Below are positions 25,540-34,665 of a DNA stretch of 64,000 nucleotides, piece after piece. Source of the DNA: Paraburkholderia kururiensis JCM 10599 = LMG 19447 (GTDB lineage: Bacteria > Pseudomonadota > Gammaproteobacteria > Burkholderiales > Burkholderiaceae); assembly GCF_003986935.1 (NCBI RefSeq), contig NZ_RJZE01000001.1, positions 422,215-486,214 of the forward strand, in the 5' to 3' direction. A program made the position numbers and the translations under genes. The stretch's first letter is position 1, and each line of letters opens with the position of its first letter. The notes under the pieces are model-generated. The model saw only the letters and a list, made by a program, of their open reading frames with translations. It did no database searches and was not told the origin of the DNA.

Positions 25540-26442
25540 CTAACCTACCGCCGGCGCGTCCTGCTCGCGAAACATCGAGAGCGCCTCGGCCGTTTCGCGC
25601 AGCAGATTCGTGGCGTCGTCGAGCGAGGGCGCCACGTATTCGTCGATCCGCTTCAGGAACGGGCACGTGAGCGCCGCAATGGCCTGGCCCGAAGGCCCGA
25701 GCAGCGGAAACGTCACGTCGGTCACGCCGAAGATCTGCTGGCTTTCCTTGCGCAGGAAGCCCGCGGCACGCACGCGTTCGCACGCGGCTTCCAGGGCGTC
25801 GTGATCGATGGTCACTTCGCCCTTCACCTTGGTGTGCTCCGCGAGCATGTGCGCGCGCTGCTCAGGCGCCTGAAACGCGAGCATGGTGCGGCCCGAGCCG
25901 GTGTCCACGAGGCCCACGCGCGAGCCGAGCCGCACCGCGATGCCCCACGTGCCGGGGCCGTCCACCTGCGCGATCACGAGTAGGTTGCCGCGATCGTAGA
26001 CGGCGAGGTGGCACGACTGCTCGGCCGTGTTCGCGAAGCGGTGCATGAGCGGCTGCGCGTAAGCGATCAGCCGCTCCATGGGCGGATGCCGGTGCGCGAG
26101 CGCGAAGAGCTTGAGCGAAAGCGAATAGCGGTCGCCGCCTTCGGATCGCACCACGTACTGGCGCGCCACGAGCCGCTCGAGCATGCGATACATCTCGCTC
26201 GCGTTGCGGCCCAGCAGCTTCGTGATCTCGGCGCGCGTGAGACCGCCGCGCTGGTCCGAGAGCAGCTCCAGTATGTCGAGCCCTTTGTCGAGCGCCGGCG
26301 CGCGGTAGCGGTCGGACTCGTCTTTCGGCTCGTCCCGCTGGTTCCTTTCCTCCGGCAGATCCCGTTCATCCCGCTCTGCCGCGCCTTCGCTGTCCTTCCC
26401 GTCCCCGTTGTTCATCGGCTGCGTTCCCGTTGCCTTGCTCAT
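25540..26442 (-). CDS. IclR-family transcriptional regulator (likely of the fucose operon)
   Basis: A 300-residue regulator. A very hydrophilic, charged N-terminal tail of about 45 residues precedes the winged helix-turn-helix (LDKGLDILELLSDQRGGLTRAEITKLLGRNASEMYRMLERL, about 50-95). The IclR effector domain follows (about 115-290, with VDGPGTWGIAVRLGSRVGLVDTGSGRTMLA). It is divergent from the L-fucose catabolic genes, and a palindromic operator lies between them. It therefore probably represses the pathway until a pathway intermediate binds. Confidence 0.9.
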   Translation of the reverse strand: MSKATGTQPMNNGDGKDSEGAAERDERDLPEERNQRDEPKDESDRYRAPALDKGLDILELLSDQRGGLTRAEITKLLGRNASEMYRMLERLVARQYVVRSEGGDRYSLSLKLFALAHRHPPMERLIAYAQPLMHRFANTAEQSCHLAVYDRGNLLVIAQVDGPGTWGIAVRLGSRVGLVDTGSGRTMLAFQAPEQRAHMLAEHTKVKGEVTIDHDALEAACERVRAAGFLRKESQQIFGVTDVTFPLLGPSGQAIAALTCPFLKRIDEYVAPSLDDATNLLRETAEALSMFREQDAPAVG

Positions 26443-26527
26443 CGGATTATCCCGGCGCGTGAGTGTAGAGGCGAGGCGTCAGGCCGCCGCCAGGGAAAAC
26501 ACGGACGCATGGTGCGGTGCACTTGCC

Positions 26528-26573
26528 TTGACGTCCATAGGTTCGCCTATGAATAATAGATTCATTAATGAAT
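26528..26573 (+). promoter_or_regulatory. Promoter and IclR-type operator of the L-fucose operon
   Basis: TTGACG at 26528-26533 is followed 18 bp later by AATAAT as a -10. Overlapping it are three copies of one hexamer: ATGAAT-AATAG-ATTCAT-TA-ATGAAT (26549-26573). This gives a 17-bp inverted repeat plus a 14-bp perfect palindrome. A repressor bound here would cover the -10 element. Confidence 0.65.
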
Positions 26574-26630
26574 TCACGCACTCATGTCCAACGTAGAGCC
26601 AAAGCGCACCCGAGCATCACGGAGAAACCC

Positions 26631-26954
26631 TTGAGCGGCCCACTGCCTACCGACCCGCGGCTGATCCTGCTGAGCCCGGAGGACAACTGCCTGATTGCGG
26701 GGGCGCGTCTGGAAGCGGGCACGCAGCTGGATATAGAAGGCGAGCGCGTCACGCTCGCGAAGACCATCGACGTGGGCCACAAGGTGGCCCGCCGCGCGCT
26801 GGCGAAAGACGAAAAGGTGGTGCGCTACGGCGCGCCCATCGGCCATATGACCGCGCGTGTCGAGCGCGGCGAGCACTTGCATACCCACAACCTCGAAAGC
26901 GACTACCTGCCCACTTACACCCACGACTCGGGCCACGAGTTCGTGAACCACTGA
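26631..26954 (+). CDS. UxaA-family dehydratase, small (SAF-domain) subunit; probable L-fuconate dehydratase
   Basis: About 107 residues, matching the N-terminal SAF domain of altronate dehydratase (DPRLILLSPEDNCLIAGARL ... HKVARRALAKDEKVVRYGAPIG). A TTG start is preferred because GGAGAAACC lies directly before it and the product then begins close to DPRLI as homologues do; an ATG at 26568 has no good ribosome-binding site. It forms the dehydratase with the next gene. Given the pathway genes downstream, the substrate is most likely L-fuconate. Confidence 0.8.
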   Translation: MSGPLPTDPRLILLSPEDNCLIAGARLEAGTQLDIEGERVTLAKTIDVGHKVARRALAKDEKVVRYGAPIGHMTARVERGEHLHTHNLESDYLPTYTHDSGHEFVNH

Positions 26955-26987
26955 CCGAATGCGGCCCGCGCCGTGCCGGATCGAATC

Positions 26988-28334
26988 ATGAGCGATAGAG
27001 ACGTAATCGAATCAACGGCGGCCGTCGGCCCGGGCGAGGCGCGCCCCGTGCTGCAGGGCTGGCTGCGCAGCGACGGCCGCAAGGGCGTGCGCAACGTGGT
27101 GGCCGTGGCCTATCTCGTGGAGTGCGCGCACCATGTGGCGCGCGAGATTGCCGCGCACTTCCGTACGCCACTGGGCGGCTTCGACGTGAGCGAGGCGAAC
27201 GCGGAGGGTTCAGCGGCCGGGGAACCGCCCGTGCATCTGATCGGCTTTCCCGGCTGCTACCCGAACAGCTACGCGGAAAAGATGATGCAGCAGCTCGCCA
27301 CGCATCCGAACGTGGGCGCGGTGCTGTTCGTCTCGCTGGGCTGCGAGAGCATGAACAAGCACTATCTGGCCGACGTGGTGCGCGAAAGCGGCCGGCCGGT
27401 GGAGGTGCTGACCATCCAGGAGAAAGGCGGCACGCGCAGCACGATCGAGTACGGCGTGGACTGGGTGCGCAACGCGCGCCGGCAACTCGCGGCACAACGC
27501 ACGGTGCCTATGTCGCTCGACGAACTCGTGATCGGTACCATTTGCGGCGGCTCGGACGGCACGAGCGGCATCACGGCGAACCCCGCCGTGGGCCGCGCGT
27601 TCGACCACCTGATCGCACACGGCGCCACCTGCATCTTCGAAGAAACGGGCGAGCTGGTGGGCTGCGAGTACCACATGAAGAACCGCGCGGCCCGGCCCGA
27701 ACTCGGCGACGCGATCGTGGCCTCCGTCGAGAAGGCCGCGCGCTATTACACGGTGCTGGGCCACGGGTCGTTCGCGGTGGGCAATGCCGACGGCGGGCTC
27801 ACCACGCAGGAGGAGAAGTCGCTGGGCGCGTATGCGAAGAGCGGGGCGTCGCCTATCGTCGGCATCGTGAAGCCGGGCGACGTGCCGCCCACGGGCGGCC
27901 TCTATCTGCTCGACGTCGTGCCCGACGGCGAGCCGCGCTTCGGCTTTCCCAACATTAGCGACAACGCCGAGATTGCCGAGCTGATTGCCTGCGGCGCTCA
28001 CGTGATCCTGTTCACGACAGGGCGCGGTTCGGTGGTCGGGTCCGCGATTTCGCCGGTTATCAAGGTGTGTGCAAACCCGGTCACTTACCGTAATCTGTCG
28101 GGCGACATGGACGTGGACGCCGGCCGCATTCTGGAAGGCCGCGCCACGCTCGACGAAGTCGGGCGCGAGGTGTTCGAACAGACGCTGGCGGTGGCGCAAG
28201 GGGCGCCGTCGAAGTCCGAGGCGCTCGGTCACCAGGAATTCATCCTGACCTACAAGACGTTCGAGCCGGTTGGCCCCGCATGCCTGCCCGCCAGTGCGCA
28301 GCCGCGCGGCGCGTTTGCCGTCGTGCCCAACTGA
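26988..28334 (+). CDS. UxaA-family dehydratase, large subunit; probable L-fuconate dehydratase
   Basis: A 448-residue catalytic subunit with the UxaA signatures GFPGCYPNSYAEKM, SLGCES, TICGGSDGTSGITANPAVG and LFTTGRGS. It is the iron-dependent lyase type, unrelated to the enolase-superfamily fuconate dehydratase of Xanthomonas. The small subunit is encoded 33 bp upstream. It converts L-fuconate to 2-keto-3-deoxy-L-fuconate in the inferred route. A GTG at 26973 would add five residues. Confidence 0.83.
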   Translation: MSDRDVIESTAAVGPGEARPVLQGWLRSDGRKGVRNVVAVAYLVECAHHVAREIAAHFRTPLGGFDVSEANAEGSAAGEPPVHLIGFPGCYPNSYAEKMMQQLATHPNVGAVLFVSLGCESMNKHYLADVVRESGRPVEVLTIQEKGGTRSTIEYGVDWVRNARRQLAAQRTVPMSLDELVIGTICGGSDGTSGITANPAVGRAFDHLIAHGATCIFEETGELVGCEYHMKNRAARPELGDAIVASVEKAARYYTVLGHGSFAVGNADGGLTTQEEKSLGAYAKSGASPIVGIVKPGDVPPTGGLYLLDVVPDGEPRFGFPNISDNAEIAELIACGAHVILFTTGRGSVVGSAISPVIKVCANPVTYRNLSGDMDVDAGRILEGRATLDEVGREVFEQTLAVAQGAPSKSEALGHQEFILTYKTFEPVGPACLPASAQPRGAFAVVPN

Positions 28335-28354
28335 TCGAACCCGGAGGAGACACC

Positions 28355-29401
28355 ATGACAGCAGTGCTGCACCCCAAAGTGGCCGGCACGCGGCGCATCG
28401 GTCGCCGCGACGTGGAGGTCACCGGGCTCAGTCTCGGCACCGCGCCGCTCGGCGGCCTGTATCGCGATCTCTCGGACGAAGAGGCGCAAGCCACCGTGGA
28501 TGCCGCCTGGAACGCAGGCGTGCGCTACTTCGATACGGCGCCGCACTACGGACACACGAAGGCCGAGCATCGGCTTGGCACGGCGCTGCGCCGCTACCCG
28601 CGCGCGGACTACGTCGTGTCCACGAAGGTGGGCCGCCGCTTCGTGCCGCGCACCACGCCCTATGACGGCAGCGAGGGCTGGCAAAACCCGCTGCCGTTCC
28701 AGGCCATCTACGACTACACGCACGACGGCATTCTGCGTTCGTTCGAAGACAGCCAGCAGCGGCTCGGCATGGTCGATATCGACATCGTGCTCGTGCACGA
28801 CATTGGCCGCTACACGCACGGCGAGCGCAACGCGCACTACTGGAAGCAACTGACCGAAGGCGGCGGCTTTCGCGCGCTGGACGAACTGCGTTCGTCCGGT
28901 GCGGTGAAGGCCGTGGGACTGGGCGTGAACGAAGGCCAGGTCATTCTCGAAGCGATGGCGGAGTTCGACATCGATTGCGCTTTGCTCGCGGGCCGCTACA
29001 CGCTGCTGGAGCAAGGCACGCTGGAAGACCTGCTGCCCGCCTGCACCGCGCGCAACGTGAGCATCCTGCTGGGCGGCGCCTTCAATTCGGGCATTCTCGC
29101 GCGCGGCGTGCAGGGCGACCTGAAGTTCAATTACGGCGATGCACCGCCCGAAGTGATCGAACGCGTGGCGCGGCTCGAAGCCGTGTGCCGCGCGCACGAC
29201 GTGCCGCTCGCGGCGGCGGCGCTGCAGTTTCCGTACGCGCATCCCGCGGTGGCCACGGTGCTCACGGGCGCGCGCACGCCGGCCGAACTGATGGAAAACG
29301 TGGGCTCGTTCGAGCGCGCAATTCCCGCTGCGCTGTGGCGCGCGCTGCGCGAGGAAGGGCTGCTCGACCCGCGGGCGCCCGTGCCCGGGGACGCGCCGTG
29401 A
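28355..29401 (+). CDS. L-fucose dehydrogenase, aldo/keto reductase family
   Basis: A 348-residue TIM-barrel oxidoreductase. GGAGGAGA lies just before the ATG. The catalytic tetrad is visible: Asp60 and Tyr65 (YFDTAPHYGHTKAEHRLG), Lys91 (VVSTKVGR) and His148 (IVLVHDIG). The family oxidises L-fucose, D-arabinose or L-galactose to the lactone with NAD(P)+. It starts 20 bp after the dehydratase gene, and its stop overlaps the next start (GTGA), so it is translationally coupled to the lactonase. Confidence 0.87.
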   Translation: MTAVLHPKVAGTRRIGRRDVEVTGLSLGTAPLGGLYRDLSDEEAQATVDAAWNAGVRYFDTAPHYGHTKAEHRLGTALRRYPRADYVVSTKVGRRFVPRTTPYDGSEGWQNPLPFQAIYDYTHDGILRSFEDSQQRLGMVDIDIVLVHDIGRYTHGERNAHYWKQLTEGGGFRALDELRSSGAVKAVGLGVNEGQVILEAMAEFDIDCALLAGRYTLLEQGTLEDLLPACTARNVSILLGGAFNSGILARGVQGDLKFNYGDAPPEVIERVARLEAVCRAHDVPLAAAALQFPYAHPAVATVLTGARTPAELMENVGSFERAIPAALWRALREEGLLDPRAPVPGDAP

Positions 29402-30297
29402 CGGCCGCATCGACGCCGCCCGCGCATTCGAGCGCGGTGCCGCGCATCGACGCCCATCAGCACTTCTGGAAGCCCGAGCGGGGCGACTACGGCTGGCTCA
29501 CGCCGGAACTCACCACGCTCTATCGCACCTTCGGTCCCGCCGACCTCGCGCCGCTGCGCGAAGCGGCGCACGTGGCGCGCACGGTGGTCGTGCAGGCGGC
29601 GCCTACTGTCGACGAAACGCGTTATTTGCTGGATCTGGCGCGCGAAGACGAGTCGGTAGCGGGCGTAGTGGGCTGGGTGCCGCTCGACGATCCGAACGCG
29701 CCGCAGTGGATCGCCGAACTCGCACGCGAGCCGAAATTCAAGGGCCTGCGCCCGATGCTCCAGGACCTGCCCGACGACAACTGGATAGCCACCGCGCCCA
29801 TCGCGCCCGCCATCGACGCGATGATCGAGCACGACCTCGCGTTCGACGCGCTCATCTTTACGCGCCACGTGGCGGCGCTCGAAACGTTCGTGCGCCGCCA
29901 TCCGCGGTTGCGCGTGGTGATCGACCACGGCGCGAAGCCGCCCATCCGCGACGGCGCCGGCGATGGCAATGGCGACGCGGGCTTTCGCGCCTGGGCCGAC
30001 GGCATTGCGCGGCTCGCGCAGCTTTCGCACGTGCAGTGCAAGCTCTCCGGGCTCGCCACCGAAGCGGCGCCGGGCTGGACCGAGGCCACGCTGCGTCCGT
30101 ACGTCGATCATCTGCTGGCCACGTTTGGCGCCGCGCGCCTGATGTGGGGTAGCGACTGGCCTGTGCTGAATCTCAACGGCGACTATCTGCGCTGGCACGA
30201 CGCTGCGCAGACGCTGCTCGCCGGCCTTTCCGCTGCACAGCGCGACGCCGTATTCGGCGGCAATGCCGCTGCGTTCTATCGTCTGTCAGCTCGCTGA
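29398..30297 (+). CDS. L-fuconolactonase, amidohydrolase superfamily (COG3618)
   Basis: A 299-residue amidohydrolase starting at GTG that overlaps the preceding stop by four bases. The metal-binding HxH lies in RIDAHQHFWKPERGDYGWL, with VVIDHGAKPPI in the middle and LMWGSDWPVLN near the end. This matches the COG3618 lactonases characterised as L-fucono-1,5-lactonase in Burkholderia. It opens the lactone produced by the fucose dehydrogenase to L-fuconate. Confidence 0.87.
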   Translation: MTAASTPPAHSSAVPRIDAHQHFWKPERGDYGWLTPELTTLYRTFGPADLAPLREAAHVARTVVVQAAPTVDETRYLLDLAREDESVAGVVGWVPLDDPNAPQWIAELAREPKFKGLRPMLQDLPDDNWIATAPIAPAIDAMIEHDLAFDALIFTRHVAALETFVRRHPRLRVVIDHGAKPPIRDGAGDGNGDAGFRAWADGIARLAQLSHVQCKLSGLATEAAPGWTEATLRPYVDHLLATFGAARLMWGSDWPVLNLNGDYLRWHDAAQTLLAGLSAAQRDAVFGGNAAAFYRLSAR

Positions 30298-30368
30298 CGT
30301 ATGTCTCGCGTGGAGCGCGTGCTGCAATAGCCAGTATGTCGCGCGCGCAATTTCGAGTGGAGCCGTGC

Positions 30369-31112
30369 ATGGTACAAAGACTCAACGGAAAGACGGCATT
30401 GATTACCGCAGCGGGCCAGGGCATCGGGCTCGCCACTGCCGAGCTGTTTGCGCGCGAAGGCGCGCGCGTGATTGCGACCGACATTCGCATCGATGGCCTC
30501 GCGGGCAAGCCAGTCGAGGCGCACAAACTCGATGTGCTCGACGCGTCGGCTATCGAAGCGCTCGCACGCGACGTGGGGCCCATCGACGTGCTGTTCAACT
30601 GCGCGGGCTTCGTGCACGCGGGCTCCATTCTGGAAGCGAGCGAAGAGGACTGGGACTTTGCGTTCAACCTCAACGTGAAGGCGATGTACCGCACCATTCG
30701 CGCGTTTCTGCCCGGCATGCTGGCGAAGGGCGGCGGGTCGATCATCAACATGTCGTCGGCGGCGTCGAGCATCAAGGGCGTGCCGAACCGGTTCGTCTAC
30801 GGCGCGTCGAAAGCGGCTGTGATAGGGTTGACCAAGTCCGTCGCGGCCGACTTCGTGACGCGCGGCATTCGCTGCAACGCGATCTGTCCGGGCACCGTGG
30901 CGTCGCCCTCGCTCGAAGAGCGGATCGCCGCGCAGGCCAAGGCGCAGGGCATCACGGTAGACGCCGCGCGCGCGGCCTTCGTCGCGCGCCAGCCGATGGG
31001 CCGCGTCGGCAAGGCCGAGGAAATCGCGGCGCTGGCGTTGTATCTGGCTTCGGACGAATCGGGCTTCACCACCGGCCAGGCCCATGTGATCGACGGCGGC
31101 TGGGCGAATTGA
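30369..31112 (+). CDS. 2-keto-3-deoxy-L-fuconate dehydrogenase, SDR family
   Basis: A 247-residue short-chain dehydrogenase. The nucleotide motif is TAAGQGIG (residues 13-20), then NCAG (77-80), catalytic Ser130 and Tyr144/Lys148 in YGASK, and the C-terminal [17 protein letters not shown] precedes the ATG. It oxidises the 4-hydroxyl of the keto-deoxy acid to give 2,4-diketo-3-deoxy-L-fuconate. It sits between the lactonase and hydrolase genes, as expected for this pathway. Confidence 0.87.
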   Translation: MVQRLNGKTALITAAGQGIGLATAELFAREGARVIATDIRIDGLAGKPVEAHKLDVLDASAIEALARDVGPIDVLFNCAGFVHAGSILEASEEDWDFAFNLNVKAMYRTIRAFLPGMLAKGGGSIINMSSAASSIKGVPNRFVYGASKAAVIGLTKSVAADFVTRGIRCNAICPGTVASPSLEERIAAQAKAQGITVDAARAAFVARQPMGRVGKAEEIAALALYLASDESGFTTGQAHVIDGGWAN

Positions 31113-31195
31113 GCGCTTGCCGTTTGCTTTCACGGACCACTCGCATTGACCCGCATTGAGCACCTTTCTCCACTGAACACACAGGACACGCAACG

Positions 31196-32044
31196 ATGAA
31201 ACTGCTTCGTTATGGGCCGAAAGGCCAGGAAAAACCGGGCTTGCTGGATGCCGAGGGCAAGATTCGCGACCTGTCCAGCGTAGTGCCCGACATTGCAGGC
31301 GACGTGCTCACCGACGCGGGCCTCGCGAAGCTGCGCGCGGTCGACGTCGCATCGCTGCCCGTGGTGGAAGGCAATCCGCGCATCGGGCCGTGCGTGGGGC
31401 GCATCGGCAAGTTCGTCTGCATCGGCCTCAACTATGCGGACCATGCGGCCGAATCGAACCTGCCGGTGCCCACGGAGCCCGTCGTCTTCAACAAGTGGAC
31501 GAGCGCCGTGGTGGGTCCGAACGACGACGTGGAGATTCCGCGCGGCTCGAAGAAGACCGACTGGGAAGTGGAACTGGGCGTGGTGATCGGCAAGCCCGCG
31601 AAGTACATCGACGAAGCGAATGCGCTCGACTATGTGGCGGGCTATTGCGTGGTGAACGACGTCTCCGAGCGCGAGTGGCAGATCGAGCGCGCGGGGCAGT
31701 GGGACAAGGGCAAGGGCTTCGATACGTTCGGCCCTATCGGCCCGTGGCTCGTGACGCGCGACGAAGTGGCGAACCCGCAGAACCTGGACCTGTGGCTCGA
31801 AGTGGACGGCCATCGCTACCAGAACGGCAACACGCGCACGATGGTGTTCACCGTGGCGAAGCTCGTCTCGTATCTCTCGCAATGTATGAGCCTTCAACCC
31901 GGCGACGTCATCTCCACGGGCACGCCGCCCGGCGTGGGCATGGGCGTGAAGCCGAACCCCGTGTATCTGAAGGCGGGCCAGACCATGCGCCTTGGTATTC
32001 AAGGGTTGGGCGAGCAGCAGCAGCGCACGTATGCCGCTGAATGA
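31196..32044 (+). CDS. 2,4-diketo-3-deoxy-L-fuconate hydrolase, FAH family
   Basis: A 282-residue member of the fumarylacetoacetate hydrolase family. Metal ligands and fold markers are CIGLNYADHAAE, DWEVELGVVIGK and CVVNDVSEREWQIERAG, followed by GKGFDTFGPIGPWLV and GDVISTGTPPGVG. It hydrolyses the diketo acid to pyruvate and L-lactate, the last step of the non-phosphorylating L-fucose route. It is followed by a strong terminator that closes the operon. Confidence 0.88.
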   Translation: MKLLRYGPKGQEKPGLLDAEGKIRDLSSVVPDIAGDVLTDAGLAKLRAVDVASLPVVEGNPRIGPCVGRIGKFVCIGLNYADHAAESNLPVPTEPVVFNKWTSAVVGPNDDVEIPRGSKKTDWEVELGVVIGKPAKYIDEANALDYVAGYCVVNDVSEREWQIERAGQWDKGKGFDTFGPIGPWLVTRDEVANPQNLDLWLEVDGHRYQNGNTRTMVFTVAKLVSYLSQCMSLQPGDVISTGTPPGVGMGVKPNPVYLKAGQTMRLGIQGLGEQQQRTYAAE

Positions 32045-32162
32045 GCGGCCGCAATAAGTAGCGGCACGCAGTCGAGCAAGTAATCGAGGAAGTGAGCGAA
32101 CAAATAAGCGAGCAAGCGTTCGCGGCAACTGTCGCGGTCACGTGAGCGGGCACGCGATGCAT

Positions 32163-32200
32163 GGGCGCCTACGCCGAAGCGGCGAGGCGCCCGTTTTCTT
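32163..32200 (+). terminator. Rho-independent terminator of the L-fucose operon
   Basis: The stem GGGCGCCT-(A)-CGCCG pairs with CGGCG-AGGCGCCC around an AAG loop and is followed by GTTTTCTT. It overlaps the 3' end of the convergent thioesterase gene. Confidence 0.82.
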
Positions 32201-32606
32201 CCGGCAGCCGGTTGATCGTGCCTTGCGCGACGGCCACCAGTTTTTCCTCGCCCGCATCCACCACGAACACGCTGCACTGGCACGTCGCCTGTTGACGGCT
32301 GGCGTAGATGACCTGCGCACGCGCAAGCAGCACGCCGCTCACTGCGGGCCTCAGATAGTTGATCTTGTATTCGCCCGTCACGACCTTCGGCCCCAGCGCC
32401 AGCGCGCCCGCGAACGTCAGCGCGTTGTCCGCCAGATAACTCAGCACGCCACCATGCACGAAGCCGTGCTGCTGCCTCAATTCGTCGCGCACGGGAAGGC
32501 ACAGCGTCAGATCCCTCGTCCCCACATGCGTGAGTTCGGCGCCGAGCAGCATGCTGAACGGTTGGGCATGCAGCGCGCCGCGCGCGCGATCCAGTAAATC
32601 GGTCAT
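32169..32606 (-). CDS. PaaI-type hotdog thioesterase
   Basis: A 145-residue hotdog-fold protein of the PaaI/YbgC group, with the signature QQHGFVHGGVLSYLADNALTFAG (His and Gly-Gly before the long central helix). These enzymes hydrolyse acyl- or aryl-CoA thioesters in the cytoplasm. It is convergent with the fucose operon and has no link to it. Length is standard. Confidence 0.85.
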   Translation of the reverse strand: MTDLLDRARGALHAQPFSMLLGAELTHVGTRDLTLCLPVRDELRQQHGFVHGGVLSYLADNALTFAGALALGPKVVTGEYKINYLRPAVSGVLLARAQVIYASRQQATCQCSVFVVDAGEEKLVAVAQGTINRLPEENGRLAASA

Positions 32607-32761
32607 TGTCGTTCCTCGGGGCCGGTCCGTCCGCTGCGACGTCCCTCACACTGGCCCTGTTGACGTTCTCAGGACTATAGGAGGCGTGTTGCGATCGGAC
32701 AAGGACGGCTTGGTCGCAGCGTCCGCTTCGCGCACTCTCCATGCCGCCCCGTTTTTTGCGC

Positions 32762-32788
32762 TCAAGCCAACGTTTGCGCGGCCGTAAA
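32762..32788 (+). promoter_or_regulatory. Sigma-28 (FliA) promoter of the chemoreceptor gene at 32865
   Basis: TCAAGCCA-N11-GCCGTAAA keeps the -35 core TCAAG, the exact 11-bp spacer and the GCCG half of the -10. It lies 77 bp before the ATG and fits late flagellar control of chemotaxis genes. Confidence 0.65.
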
Positions 32789-32864
32789 CCAGGGCGTGAG
32801 CGCTGGTGGCGGGTCGCGCTGCGGCGTCTCACCGCTTTCCTATTCCTCGCAAGTCAGGTGTTCA

Positions 32865-34487
32865 ATGTTCAGCAAGATCAAGGTCGCATCCGGCCTGTTA
32901 TGTGTTCTGGCCGCTTTTTGCGTGTTGCAGGTGGTGACCGAGGGGCTGGGGTTCTGGTCGCTCACGCGCACGCACGATGACGTAGGCGATCTCTCCAACA
33001 TCGCGCTGCGGCAGATGGATGCGGTGAACGAGACCACCCAGCATCTGATGGACGCACGCATCAACCTCGCGCGCGCGGGCACGCGGATGGTTCGCGGCGG
33101 GACCGAGCCCACCGACATCGTTCAGCACGCGCGCGAGCAGCTCGCGCTCGCGGAAAAATCGTTCGCCACATTTACGGGCGCACGCAAGATGAGCGCCGAA
33201 AACAGCGCGCGCGCCGCGGCACTCGCCGAGCGCTTTCAGAAACTGCATGGCGCGCTGACCGAACTCGCGCAGTTTCTCGACGCGGGCAACATCCAGGCGT
33301 TCCTCGATCAACCGACGCAGTCTTTCCAGGACGCGTATCTCGCCGAGCAACACAATTTCGTGCAGTTCAGCACGGCGGCGAGCCGCGCGTCGCTCGATTC
33401 CATCGACAGCCGTCTTGCGTTGTTCGACGGCGTGGGTCTCGCGATTCTCTTCATGCTCGTCGCGCTCACGGTCGCGGTCTACATCGCGTTGCGGCGCGGC
33501 GTGGTGGGGCCGCTCGAAGACGCGGGACGTCACTTCGAGCGCATCGCGCAAGGCAAGCTGAACGAACCGGTCGTGGCTCAGGGCACCAACGAGATCGGCC
33601 GTCTCTTCTCTGGTCTCGCGAGGATGCAGGCCAGCGTGGCGCGCACGGTGAAGGTGGTGCGTGAAGTGGCGGACTCCATCCATATCGGCGCCGACGAAAT
33701 CGCCACGGGCAACGCGGATCTTTCGGCGCGCACCGAGAACCAGGCGGCGTCGCTGGAAGAAACCGCCGCGAGCATGGAGGAGCTGACCTCCACCGTGCGC
33801 CGCAACGCCGACCACGCGCGCGAGGCGAACGAACTCGCGAACACCGCGCTCGATGCCACGTCACGCGGCAGCGAAGTCGTGAACGAAGTGGTCGACAAGA
33901 TGCGCGGCATTGCGCGCAGCTCGGACAAGATCGCGGAGATCATCGGCGTGATCGACGGTATCGCATTCCAGACCAACATCCTCGCGCTGAATGCCGCCGT
34001 GGAAGCGGCGCGCGCGGGCGAGCAAGGCCGCGGCTTCGCCGTGGTGGCCGGCGAAGTGCGCGGGCTGGCCCAGCGCAGCGCGCAATCGGCCAAGGAGATC
34101 AAGACGCTGATCAGCGAATCCGTCGCGCAGATTCAGGGCGGCTCGGAATTGGTCGAGCGCGCGGGCGAAGCGATGAGCAACGTGTCGGCATCGATTTCGC
34201 GCGTGACGCAGATGATGGCGGACATCACCGCGTCGTCGATGGAACAGAGCACCGGCATCGAGCAGGTCAACCAGGCCGTGGTGCAGATGGACGAGATGAC
34301 GCAGCAGAACGCGGCGTTGGTGGAAGAGGCCGCGGCCGCCGCGGCGTCGCTGCATCAGCAGACGCAGCAGTTGAAGCAGGCGGTTTCGGTGTTCGAGATT
34401 TCGGAGGCCGTGCTGGGCGACGCGCGCAGCGGCGGCATGTCGGCGGGGCGGCGAGTGGAGCCCGCGGGCGCGTTCGCGGCGGCTTGA
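32865..34487 (+). CDS. Methyl-accepting chemotaxis protein (Tar/Tsr-like ligand domain)
   Basis: A 540-residue transmembrane chemoreceptor. TM1 is at about residues 7-30, a periplasmic four-helix bundle at 31-185 and TM2 at about 190-212. The HAMP domain follows (to about 265), then a long signalling coiled coil with the CheA/CheW tip ([44 protein letters not shown]). The tail lacks the NWETF-type CheR/CheB tether. AGGTG precedes the ATG, and a FliA promoter lies upstream. The ligand is unknown. Confidence 0.92.
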   Translation: MFSKIKVASGLLCVLAAFCVLQVVTEGLGFWSLTRTHDDVGDLSNIALRQMDAVNETTQHLMDARINLARAGTRMVRGGTEPTDIVQHAREQLALAEKSFATFTGARKMSAENSARAAALAERFQKLHGALTELAQFLDAGNIQAFLDQPTQSFQDAYLAEQHNFVQFSTAASRASLDSIDSRLALFDGVGLAILFMLVALTVAVYIALRRGVVGPLEDAGRHFERIAQGKLNEPVVAQGTNEIGRLFSGLARMQASVARTVKVVREVADSIHIGADEIATGNADLSARTENQAASLEETAASMEELTSTVRRNADHAREANELANTALDATSRGSEVVNEVVDKMRGIARSSDKIAEIIGVIDGIAFQTNILALNAAVEAARAGEQGRGFAVVAGEVRGLAQRSAQSAKEIKTLISESVAQIQGGSELVERAGEAMSNVSASISRVTQMMADITASSMEQSTGIEQVNQAVVQMDEMTQQNAALVEEAAAAAASLHQQTQQLKQAVSVFEISEAVLGDARSGGMSAGRRVEPAGAFAAA

Positions 34488-34611
34488 GCGCGAATGGCTG
34501 CACGCGTTTCGTTTGCGTGCGGTGGGCTCGTTTAGTTGACGCTCGCGGGCTTCAGCGGCGCGAGCTTGTTTGCGTTGAATCGAAGCGCTGGCTTGAGTTT
34601 TAGTCCGCTAG

Positions 34612-34640
34612 ATGAGGGCACTCGATAAGAGCGCCCTCAT
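34612..34640. terminator. Hairpin between convergent chemoreceptor and AGE-isomerase genes
   Basis: ATGAGGGC-A-CTC pairs with GAG-C-GCCCTCAT over a GATAA loop. It has no T run on either side, so its use as a terminator is uncertain. Confidence 0.4.
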
Positions 34641-34665
34641 GGGACTGTCGTTGCGCTGACGGCGC

